Part shown: in pieces, positions 52,390-61,800 of the stretch | How positions within the stretch are numbered: the first letter of the stretch is position 1 | How the letters are laid out: each line of letters opens with the position of its first letter | DNA from: CALGKJ01 sp049322695 | Lineage (GTDB): Bacteria; Bacillota; Clostridia; Lutisporales; Lutisporaceae | Direction: 5' to 3' | DNA length: 64,000 nucleotides | Assembly: GCA_049322695.1 (NCBI GenBank) | Contig: JBMORW010000033.1 | Coordinates: 19,988-83,987 of the forward strand | Made by a program: the position numbers and the translations under genes | The notes under the pieces: model-generated | The model's input: only the letters and a program-made list of their open reading frames with translations | What the model was told of the DNA's origin: nothing | Database searches by the model: none

Positions 52390-55300
52390 CTACTCACACA
52401 GCAAAGCCGGTGTACCGTTTACTCCTAAGTTGTTGCCTGCTGTATCCCTCACAAGATTTGTGGAGCTGCCCGGTACGGCTACTGTTGAATCAGCTGGAAC
52501 ACCATCGTCCAGGGCATTACCGCTGATGGTGAGTATTATCTTGTTAGCGTTTACTACGGCAGTAACCCTTGATGCTCCGTCATAATCAATCGTTCCGCTT
52601 GACCAGCCCGTTATCTCCTCAAGGTTTGCTTCACTGATCTGAGTACCGCTTAGTCCCCCGTCTGCATCTGATATATTCAGTGCAATCCTCTCAGAAAATA
52701 CCAGTATCATAGTATCACCTACTCCGTTGAAGCTATTGTCGTTGCTTCCGGAGTCTTCTGCAAGTACTGCATCAACTATTATAGGTGACAATACATCGCT
52801 GAACAAGGATTCTGCTACAGCAAAGGATATTTCCGAGCCGGAGGAACTTACCAGTGCATATACGCTCTTTTTGTTTATGATTCTGTCTGCTGAAGCTCCC
52901 TTGGTCGTTACTGTGCCTGATGAGTTGGCAGCCAGCTTAACCTTGAAGGTTATTGTTACTGCCTTCTTATTTGAGGCAAAGGCAACGCTTGTTATATCCT
53001 CTGTTCCTACAGCAGCAGCTGAAGCTTCTCCTTCAAATTGTGCTGTAAGCTTCATTGCAGAAAGCAGTTCAGCCGGTGTCAGAGAAGCTGAGGCGGAGTT
53101 CCAGCTTCTTGCGTTTATGTCAGCAGCAGCCGGGAATAATACTGGCTCACTGAAGGTTATTTTTAGCTGCATCCTGTCGTCGGAAGCTGCTGCAGACTCT
53201 ATTTCAGGCTCCGCCACAGCTGCCGTACCCGGTGCAAACTGCACCACCAGACCTGAATTCATATTAAAGCCTGCAGCCGGGGTTATAGCTGTCTTTTCGG
53301 ACTTAACGGTATTTGTCTCCAGTATGTTGGCTACATCACTGTCAACAGCAAGATAATACCTGCCCAATGACAAGCTTGATATATCAGCTGTCAGATAAAG
53401 AGTAGCCTTAAATCCGTCTGCACTTAAGGTATGTGCTCCGGCTGCTGCGAATATCTGAGCAGGTGCTGATGATCCGTCAGCATTGGATACTATAAAGTAG
53501 TTGTTTATTGCAGCGGCGCTTGCTCCCATTTCTTCAGGGAAGTATACCTCTATAGTTCTCTTATCGGGCATTATTGCATATACATCCGTTATCTTAGAAG
53601 CATCCGCCGCAGTATCATTGACTCCGTATTCAAGTGTTTGACCCGAAGCTGATGTACCGTCAGAGAAATCAATCGTTCCTGATATATCAGTCACTGCACT
53701 GTCACCATCAGGAATAAACAAGCATGCAATTGAAGCTGCTACGTAGGGATTGCTTGAAGTTACAGGATTGTTCATCCTAATATCAAATATCACATTGTCA
53801 TAAGTTTTATATAAAATACCGTGTGCAAGTTGAACTGATAGATTTGAATTATTGTATACGAGTATTTTTCTTACATCCTGTATTGCAACAGGTTCGCTAA
53901 AGTATACTCTTAATGTTGTACTGTTAAGGGCGAAAACGCCTTCAATACGCGGGTTTGAAGGCTCATCATCACTGTAAGCAAAGGGCAGCACATTGGCATC
54001 ACCGGATGAATATACTTTGGCGGCATCAGCAATCAGCAGGAAGGTATTTGCTCCTGATAGTCTCGAGGATTTGAATTTATCATCATCATTAACTCTCACA
54101 ATCAAACCATAATCTATTTTAGGATCCTGATATGCATACTCTGCAGCATCTTCTAAATCAAACCATTTGTTTGCCTTATCACCATTATTTGATATAATCA
54201 ACGCATTATTTATAAGGTTATTTTTTGCTGCCGTACCGGACCAAATCTTACCTGCAATGGTGGGATCCATGACAGATCTATCAAAAAGAATCTCGATTGT
54301 TTGATTATCGAGTGCTACGACAGCTAATACGACAGCCTTTGTTGTACTTATTCCTTGCCCTGCAAAGGTTTTTTCTATGGTATCCCCATAAGCCATTGCT
54401 ACACCGTCTGCATTGACAAGGTTTTTGACCGTCAGCTTATATATTTTGCCTGCAGTAGTCTTGGGTATAGTCAAATCAACCTTTTTTGGCGATCCTGTTA
54501 CCAATGTGACTTTTTCCGGATAGCCGATATTGTTGTTAATCATGTAGTTTGCCACATCAGTAGCATTATAACCCACTGGCTGATCAAACTCTAATCTAAT
54601 AACAGTATCACTTCTTCTTTCTATGTTTACAATAGAGGATATTTTAGGAGAAACTGTTGCACCGACAAAGGTTGCAGTATTCGCATTATTATCAGTCTTT
54701 ATTCTATTACCATATATATCAGTTATGTTTGTTATAGTAATTCTATATAGAGCATTTTTCATTGAAGCAACTGTCAGCTTAACAGTCTTTCCGTCCGACT
54801 GCAGCTCAGCACCATATACAGGTAAAGGTGTTCTGTCGAAGTAAGCTTCAGTTATAGAGTAGTTTGCCGTATTTTCTGCTGCTTCCTCGGTAACCTTGTT
54901 GGCAAAGGTCAATTGTAGGGTAGTATTACTGGGTACGGGAGAAGCCAATGTATAAGTAAATGACGTGTTAGGTTTGGATTTGCCGACAAATGTCTTGGAT
55001 GAGCCTGTGGATGATAAAGCCACGCCATATAGTGTCTTAAGGTTTGCAATCTCAACTTCGTAAAGAGTGCTGCTTTTCAGTTCTCCCAGCAAATCAACAA
55101 CCACAGCCTTCTTTACCGCTGCCAGCTTCTCTGATGAAGTTGAAGCTCCTCCCAGATATTCATCTGACTCCGTAGTTGTTGCAGCTCTTGCCGCTCCCGG
55201 TATAATAGTCTTCGTAATATATTTGTCTCTGATGGTGAAGGTAGCCTGAGGAATCATATCCAAATCTACATTTACATTAAATTCTATATATAACTTGTTA

Positions 55301-56769
55301 TAATCCAGGGCTATGGCATTAACTATTGATAGTTGGTCAGTCGGCTTTGATCTGCCAGCGAATGCTACTGATGCTTCTTTTATTATGTTCCCTGAAAGGT
55401 CCTCAGCATGCTCTATGATTATATCATAAAGTGTTCCACTTTTTTGATCAGCTGTTGTCAATATTATAGTATTTCTGTCTGAATATTTCATACTATATAC
55501 AAATAATTCAGATTGCCTATTATACGTTTCTCTGATAGTAATATCCAAGGTTGACAGCTTAATCGCCTCTGTAAAGCTGATTTCAATTTCATTATAGTCT
55601 ATAGCTTTTACTATGTCGTCTATTTCCGGCTTTGTGGTGTCTGCACCCTTTCCTCCAAAGTTGGCAGACTTGCTTCCACTTGTAATGGTATAGAGTGATC
55701 CGGCTGACAGACTCGAGTTAAGGGTCACAAGTAATGTCTTTCCGCTATCATCCCACTCAGCTAATTGCGCACCAGTCACAGCTATTGTATTATTCGAAGA
55801 ATCCTTAACTATAAAGTTTGGGTATATTACTGAAGCTGCTGTACCCAATTCCACCTGAACTATTCTAGAATTAAGAGCAACTGCTGATTTTATATCATAG
55901 GTTGATGCAGCTGCTTTCAATTCGGATATTTGGTATTCTGCAGCCAACAGTATATATAATCCACTAATATTGGTTGCTCCAACTTGCAGAGCATAGTCTA
56001 CTAATACTCTGGCTATAGCTACAGTATCTTCATCATCTAGCGTTACTATTGATGGAATTGCTGCTATAGCTTCTTCAGCAGCTTTTACAGCTGCTATTCT
56101 TGTCTTTTCTTCTTCGCTTATGACAATACCCAGCTTAACGGCAAGCTCTTCATCTATCACACCTCTTTCGACCAACTGCTCTGCTAATGTGGTTTTCTCA
56201 TTACTTGTTGTAGCTCTAAGGGCTTCTACTGTAGCAACTGCCAGGTCATTGATAGTAAAACCCTCCACATCTGCTAACTTAGTCAAACCAACTTCAGCAG
56301 CAAAGGTGAACACTTCAGACCATTCAAAATCTCCGACCTGGTCTGCCGTATTTTGTCTGTAGCCAAGTGCCTCAAGCATAACCTTGTAATACGCCCGCGC
56401 AGTCATTTTCTGTCTCGGCAGGAATTTCCCTTCTGAACCGACCCAGCCCAGCTCCGGATGGGCATTAAGATAGGCAAGCATATTCTGCCCTTCATCCCAA
56501 AGCTCCCCTGCATCCGGGAAATTCTTCTTTCCTTTATATTGAACTGCCTTAACATACAACCCCTTAAGTCTCAGAAACATTATTGCTGCCTGATACCGCT
56601 CCGGTGTTGTAGCAAGGTATTCTTCAGTAACTCCATCGCCGGTGCCTGTGAGTATACCAAGCTCTTCACAGATCTCCGCCGCCGTTTTAGCTGTTTCTTC
56701 AGTAAATGCTACAGTCAACATTGAAAATGATAAAGTAAGCACAAGAAGAAATACAACCAGCTTCTTCAA
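52390..56769 (-). CDS. S-layer-like protein, paralogue of the 1282-aa protein
   Basis: A 1459-residue secreted protein. Signal peptide MKKLVVFLLVLTLSFSMLTVAFT, SLH-like anchor (about 28-215), a helical Ala/Glu segment (about 225-300), then Ig-like domains. It aligns with the probable major S-layer protein over the anchor, helical part and early domains (shared ASTYDIKSA.., VTLN..SAGSLYTI.SG..SANFGG). Codon choice is less uniform than in that gene. The start is TTG after GGAGG. It may be an alternative or minor S-layer subunit. Confidence 0.82.
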   Translation of the reverse strand: MKKLVVFLLVLTLSFSMLTVAFTEETAKTAAEICEELGILTGTGDGVTEEYLATTPERYQAAIMFLRLKGLYVKAVQYKGKKNFPDAGELWDEGQNMLAYLNAHPELGWVGSEGKFLPRQKMTARAYYKVMLEALGYRQNTADQVGDFEWSEVFTFAAEVGLTKLADVEGFTINDLAVATVEALRATTSNEKTTLAEQLVERGVIDEELAVKLGIVISEEEKTRIAAVKAAEEAIAAIPSIVTLDDEDTVAIARVLVDYALQVGATNISGLYILLAAEYQISELKAAASTYDIKSAVALNSRIVQVELGTAASVIYPNFIVKDSSNNTIAVTGAQLAEWDDSGKTLLVTLNSSLSAGSLYTITSGSKSANFGGKGADTTKPEIDDIVKAIDYNEIEISFTEAIKLSTLDITIRETYNRQSELFVYSMKYSDRNTIILTTADQKSGTLYDIIIEHAEDLSGNIIKEASVAFAGRSKPTDQLSIVNAIALDYNKLYIEFNVNVDLDMIPQATFTIRDKYITKTIIPGAARAATTTESDEYLGGASTSSEKLAAVKKAVVVDLLGELKSSTLYEVEIANLKTLYGVALSSTGSSKTFVGKSKPNTSFTYTLASPVPSNTTLQLTFANKVTEEAAENTANYSITEAYFDRTPLPVYGAELQSDGKTVKLTVASMKNALYRITITNITDIYGNRIKTDNNANTATFVGATVSPKISSIVNIERRSDTVIRLEFDQPVGYNATDVANYMINNNIGYPEKVTLVTGSPKKVDLTIPKTTAGKIYKLTVKNLVNADGVAMAYGDTIEKTFAGQGISTTKAVVLAVVALDNQTIEILFDRSVMDPTIAGKIWSGTAAKNNLINNALIISNNGDKANKWFDLEDAAEYAYQDPKIDYGLIVRVNDDDKFKSSRLSGANTFLLIADAAKVYSSGDANVLPFAYSDDEPSNPRIEGVFALNSTTLRVYFSEPVAIQDVRKILVYNNSNLSVQLAHGILYKTYDNVIFDIRMNNPVTSSNPYVAASIACLFIPDGDSAVTDISGTIDFSDGTSASGQTLEYGVNDTAADASKITDVYAIMPDKRTIEVYFPEEMGASAAAINNYFIVSNADGSSAPAQIFAAAGAHTLSADGFKATLYLTADISSLSLGRYYLAVDSDVANILETNTVKSEKTAITPAAGFNMNSGLVVQFAPGTAAVAEPEIESAAASDDRMQLKITFSEPVLFPAAADINARSWNSASASLTPAELLSAMKLTAQFEGEASAAAVGTEDITSVAFASNKKAVTITFKVKLAANSSGTVTTKGASADRIINKKSVYALVSSSGSEISFAVAESLFSDVLSPIIVDAVLAEDSGSNDNSFNGVGDTMILVFSERIALNISDADGGLSGTQISEANLEEITGWSSGTIDYDGASRVTAVVNANKIILTISGNALDDGVPADSTVAVPGSSTNLVRDTAGNNLGVNGTPALLCE

Positions 56770-56817
56770 TACAATCAGCCTCCTTATAAAGATATCTAGA
56801 CTTGCTTCGTAATTGCT

Positions 56818-56952
56818 TGGAACAACCTTCGCTGTTCATTGCTCCGAAGCCATAACCTAAGCTATAAGCTGTCGGCTATAAGCCTGATAACAGCTCAACT
56901 ACAACCTCCAAGACATAGCTTGATAGCTGTGGCTGTTGGCCTATGCCTGTTT
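56818..56952. repeat. Family A-like degenerate element (A14)
   Basis: AAGCTATAAGCTGTCGGCTATAAGCC words and a GCTCCGAAGCC core upstream of the S-layer paralogue. It lies in a 453-bp gap that otherwise holds AT-rich DNA, a terminator (57111-57147) and fragment A15 (57165-57222). Confidence 0.5.
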
Positions 56953-57110
56953 ATACTATTGGTTTTGATATATTGTATGATATTGATTTATTATTTTATT
57001 TCTCTATACTGTTACAGCTGGATTACATTTGTTTTACAGATGTATGCCTTTGCCCTACACTTATTGCTTTTAGGCTATAGCTGATAGAATCCGAATCCAA
57101 AAAAGAAAAA

Positions 57111-57147
57111 AGACCCAAGCTCAGGACTTATACCTGATCTCAGGTCT
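57111..57147 (-). terminator. Terminator after the coiled-coil gene
   Basis: AGACC..AGCTCAGG pairs with CCTGATCT..GGTCT with one mismatch; TTTTTTCTTTTTT follows on the minus strand. Confidence 0.7.
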
Positions 57148-57222
57148 CTATTATCTGATGCTAGCTGCTCAGAAGTCATATTTTAAACTAAGGCCATAAA
57201 CCGATGGTTGGCGGCCGTCGGC

Positions 57223-57531
57223 TCATTTAATCCGTCTCATGATTATTTCATCTTGTCTTGAAACTTCCTTTTCGATGCGCTCCAGTATGTCTGTATGCTG
57301 TTTATATCCGTCAAGTGCAGCTTCTATCTTAGGTTTCAGATCGTTCTCAATTCTGATAATGTCCTTTTTGAGGCTTTTTACATCACTTTCGAGATTATCA
57401 AACCTTTTATCAACTCCTTCAAACCTTTTATCTATTCCTTCAAATTTTTCATTAGTTTCACTTCTGAATGAAGAAAGCTCTCTATATAATTTTTCCATTA
57501 ATTCAAATATCTTATCTTCCAAATATATCAC
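57223..57531 (-). CDS. Small coiled-coil protein of unknown function
   Basis: About 102 residues, almost entirely heptad coiled coil, with the short tandem NEKFEGIDKRFEGVDKRFDNLE (about 27-48) and KSLKKDIIRIENDLK. Similar small proteins occur widely in clostridia without assigned function. The start is uncertain: GTG at 57531 sits too close to AAAGGGG, while TTG at 57522 has better spacing. It has its own terminator and stands alone between the S-layer paralogue and the RHS region. Confidence 0.65.
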   Translation of the reverse strand: MIYLEDKIFELMEKLYRELSSFRSETNEKFEGIDKRFEGVDKRFDNLESDVKSLKKDIIRIENDLKPKIEAALDGYKQHTDILERIEKEVSRQDEIIMRRIK

Positions 57532-58237
57532 GCCCCTTTATAGTAAATTATATCATCAGACCAAAAACATGTCATTATACTTTTAGAATATGCAAAATAT
57601 GAAAATATATCCATTTATCAGCAACACAGCTTGCAGTAACCTTCTACTCATTTACTACAGTTCATTGACATTTATTGCCATATAGACACAAAAAAGACCC
57701 GAAATCAGGCTTACATCTGATTTCAGATCTATCATTTATGTTGAAACTACTTGGAACAACTCTATGTTGTTCATATTTCTGCGGATACCAGTTTATTAAA
57801 CTATGTTACCGGTGTCTGGATTTGTAAGCAGGCGGCTCAAATGCAAAATGAACCGTCCCCACTGCATTATTTCTTACTTACTTATGCTATCTATCAATAC
57901 CATTCCCCGGAGCAACTTTTCTTTGATTTATAACAGCTTTCACTGAATTATCAATACCTCTACCTACTATTATTGATATATGTCTCCTGCAATGTCTCCA
58001 CTTCATACATTTATATGCATCGGATTCTTATAACTGTAGTTGATATAAAAAGCTATCCATCTTAATATGGCATTAAAAAAAAGTGTTTACATTATTCACT
58101 ACTTAGTTAGCAAATAAATACCCCATATGATAAAACAGTAGATTTCCTTACCACATGGGGCATACGATTTCTATAACTTAGTATCTGAACCTATATTGCT
58201 TATATTGTTTTGACCTAGCGGTCTTACTTCTTTATTA
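57532..58237. other. 706-bp intergenic region with a terminator and no gene
   Basis: AT-rich. It contains the terminator of the RHS/membrane-protein unit (57695-57730) and, at 57748-57772, a GGAACAAC..GTTGTTC hairpin resembling sequence at 56819-56835. I see no supportable reading frame. Confidence 0.5.
57695..57730 (-). terminator. Terminator of the RHS unit
   Basis: GAAATCAG (57701-57708) pairs with CTGATTTC (57717-57724) with weaker outer pairs, then T6 on the minus strand. Its sequence resembles the terminator at 57111-57147. Confidence 0.6.
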
Positions 58238-58846
58238 TTAAATTCCTATTCTCATATTGTTTACTAGCTTGTACACTTCTTCTACTCCTTCTATATCAAA
58301 AAAAGCAATCATGTCTTTACAGATAATATTAACATAAAAATCCAAACCTGAATTAAAATACAATGAAGCACCCAAAGTTATGTTGCCAAAATATATATTA
58401 CCAGACCCATTTTTTGTCATATACTTGCTAATTGAAGGTATTGATTTTATATACATCTCTTTAAAGCTTTTAGTACTTTTATTATTTATTATCAGAATAC
58501 GTTCATTAGTAATATAATAATCCGTGTTTTTCTTACTCCAGTACTTATATATAAGTCTACCTATACATAAGTATAGACCAAAAACCACTGCTACCAAGCC
58601 TATTAAAGGAAATATAGCGACAACAATATTTACCTTTTGTGTCTTTCCTATTAAATCAGAAAAAATGTCTAATGCTTTTAACTCCCAAATAATAGCTATA
58701 ACACACCATATTATACTAAACGGGATAAACAAAATATCTGACCTATTGAAAAGTACACTTAGTTTAGGCTTTCCAGACCATAAAACTTGTTCTCCAATCG
58801 ACAATATTTTCCTTACATCACTATTAACATGGTTAGAACTCTCCAC
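58238..58846 (-). CDS. Small membrane protein with PH-like domain; possible partner of the RHS protein
   Basis: About 202 residues. The N-terminal IGEQVLWSGKPKLSVLFNRSDI resembles bacterial PH-domain (YdbS/bPH) proteins; two membrane helices (about 40-60 and 72-98) are followed by TDYYITNERILIINNKSTKSFKEMYIKSIPSI, a typical PH-like strand set. The start is probably GTG 58846: AGGAGG lies exactly eight bases upstream within the glycine-rich tail codons of the RHS gene. An ATG at 58873 lacks a ribosome site. The overlap with the RHS stop implies coupled translation. Immunity or membrane-anchoring roles are guesses. Confidence 0.7.
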   Translation of the reverse strand: MESSNHVNSDVRKILSIGEQVLWSGKPKLSVLFNRSDILFIPFSIIWCVIAIIWELKALDIFSDLIGKTQKVNIVVAIFPLIGLVAVVFGLYLCIGRLIYKYWSKKNTDYYITNERILIINNKSTKSFKEMYIKSIPSISKYMTKNGSGNIYFGNITLGASLYFNSGLDFYVNIICKDMIAFFDIEGVEEVYKLVNNMRIGI

Positions 58847-61800
58847 TACTTCCACCTCCTCCTGAATCTCCATCGTTTTCTAATAGCTCATCAAAAGATA
58901 CTCCTAATTCTTTTTCAATTGCTTTTTTATCATCATCAGATAAATTGTCTAGTTCTTTTAGTATTTCTTTTTTTATTTCATCAAACTTACTAGAATCAAG
59001 AATAATCACCCATGTATATGTTAATTCTCCATGTGCTTCTGGTATTGGAGTTCCTATACCAATATTAATATTTAATCCTTGGTAACCATCGCCACTAACC
59101 AGTTCTGCGCCAGCTATTCCAACTGACCCTCCAATTTCGCCACTAAAGCCCTTTAAATCTTTCACATTATCAGCATTTGTAATACTTAGATTTCCTCCAG
59201 CATTTGCAGTAGGAGTCCCTGCTCCACCCTGCAGTGTTACTAACAAGGCAACATTTCCGTATCCATCAATTGCTATTTGTACAGATACTCCTGCTTTCAC
59301 AACAAATGCTGCAGCGGCATTTCCACCTATTGCTATTGTTACATTCCCACTTGGGTCTTCAAAAATGATAGGATTATTATGACAATAAGTATACAGATTC
59401 AAGCTCAACGGGTCCTCTATCCTACCTAAATAGCTATCCTCACTAATGAACCTACCAATAGCCGGGTCATAATACCTAGCCCTCAGATAAATAGTACCTG
59501 TTTCCTTATCAAAGTACTCTCCGCAATACCTGAAGGGGTTGCTGTCATTAGGATCAATGTTCTGCTCTACTCCAAAGGCATCGTACTCATAATCTTTTAT
59601 AACATCCCCTATACTGCTTGTCAACTGCTCCACATCACCATGGGCGTTGTATAGATAGAAATTCTTTGCTCCGTTTATTTCTGCAGATATAAGGTTTATA
59701 CCTCTTACATATTTACCTTTTTCATTACCTGCTTCATCCAACTCCAGTGCTATCTGGTCTCCGTCCCATATGTGTACTGTAGTATTTCCGTTTACAGATT
59801 TAGAAGCTCTCAATCCATCACTTTTGTATGTATAAACTATTGTCATAGAGCCTGTAGTACTCTTTATAAGTTGATTGAAACCATCATACTCATTAATTTC
59901 AACAATGTTATTTCCACCTTGACCTGAAACTGATACTGTATGGTTTGCTACGTCCTGTGAGTTTACAGGCTTTATTGTCTCTACTGCTTTGAATATCTGA
60001 TTTCCATTGTTGTCATATGTGTATTTGGTTACTTTCTTGATTTCTCCTTCAGTTTTTGTTTCAAGCAGTAAGCGATTGTTTTTATCATAGTTATATACCA
60101 CATTAATACCCGCTCCAAGTACCATCATATAGCTTCTGTTGCCGTAATCATCATACCAGTATTGTGTTGTCTGCCCGTTAGGATGTATTTCTCTTTCCAA
60201 ACGGTTGGAATTATCATAAGTATAGCTTGTCTTACCGTTTGAATCTGTTTTGCTTTCTATATTCCCATTTGAATAATAGGTATAGGTAAACTGAGATACT
60301 ATATTACTATTCTTCTTATTAGTCAGACTAAGTATATTGTTTGTCAAATTGTATGTGTACTCTGTTACTATACCATTAGCATATGTTAATAAGCTTCTAT
60401 TGCCATTGGCATCATATTGGTATGTTGCGGAAAGCTGACTGTTATCATAAACCTGATATAGTCTGTTCAGATTGTCATAAGTGTATGAATTGTTAAGCTT
60501 TATAGCCCCGTTTTGCTTAAGCGTAAATGATTTTCTGTTGTTTACTGCATCATAGCTATACTGCTTAATTATATTATTCTCTTCAGTTTCCTGAACAAGT
60601 CTGCCTAAATCATCATATGTATAGCTTACTGCCGAACCTCCACCTGATGTACTTTTTAGACTGCCTGTCATACTATAGCTATATGCGTATGTAGAATTAA
60701 TAGCCGTATCACTTGGGTTAGTAACTGACTTTGATATCATTCTATTTAGTCCATCATATGCAAATGTAGTCGTATTTCCATTTCTATCCGTCTTTGTCTT
60801 TAAATTCCCTGCATTATCATACTCATATGTTTCATGCTTTCCTAATGGATCAGTGCGCTTTATCATCTGGTTGAACTGGTTATATAAGTATCTTGTTACA
60901 GAGTAGTTAGAATCACCTGTAGCTGTAACATTATCAAGTCCTTGTATTATTAGGGGCTTAACTAAGCCTGTATACATTCTTACCTTATTACCCACATTGT
61001 CATAATAATACTGTGAATAGTTAGGAGTATTATTATAGGCATAGTTTGTTACCTTGGTAAGCATACCTCTATTATTGTATTCATAATCAACTTGTGAGAA
61101 CTCCAACTCTTCAGTAGGCTTATTTTTACTTGTCATAGTACTTATTACATTGCCATTTAGGTCATATTTGTACTTTATAAAAGAATATCTGAATATTGGT
61201 ATACCAGGTATCTGCTCTATCGGGGTTTTTTCCATAAGCACTCTTCCAAGACTGTCATAAGTATATAGCTTGGAATACTTTGCAGCAGCTTTATTACCCT
61301 TAGAATCAGTTACAGATTTTACTCTTCCCAAAGCATCATATTCAGTTGAAGCATAATCACCATTGATATCATATACCTCTTTTACCTGACCTGCATAGTT
61401 GTAAACATACTTATTGGTATAAGACTGGCTCCACCCTTCCTCATATGCTCTAGCGTTTTTTTCCTCAATTTTATTGCCTACATAATCATACTTATATGTG
61501 TCAACGTATGTCTTAAGAGTGCCATTTTCATTGTGTATCCTTTCAAGCTTTTCTACTTTTCCAACTTTATTCACATAAGTATTCGTCTCTATTGTAGGGG
61601 AATTACTGTCACCTAATATTTTCTTATTAATCTTGGTATACAGTCCATTATTTTCTCCTTCTCTATACTCATAGGTCTCCTGGTACAACAGCAGGTAATC
61701 CTTATCTTTAATTTGCTTGCTGGATACCTTTCCATCACTTAAGTAATTGTATTCTGTGAAGGAGCCATTACTGCTAATCTCACTTTTTAGCCTGAAATAA

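Noticed and set aside
57751..57933. Short plus-strand frame in the 57.5-58.2 kb gap
   Set aside because: It has no ribosome site or family features and lies over a hairpin and terminator region.
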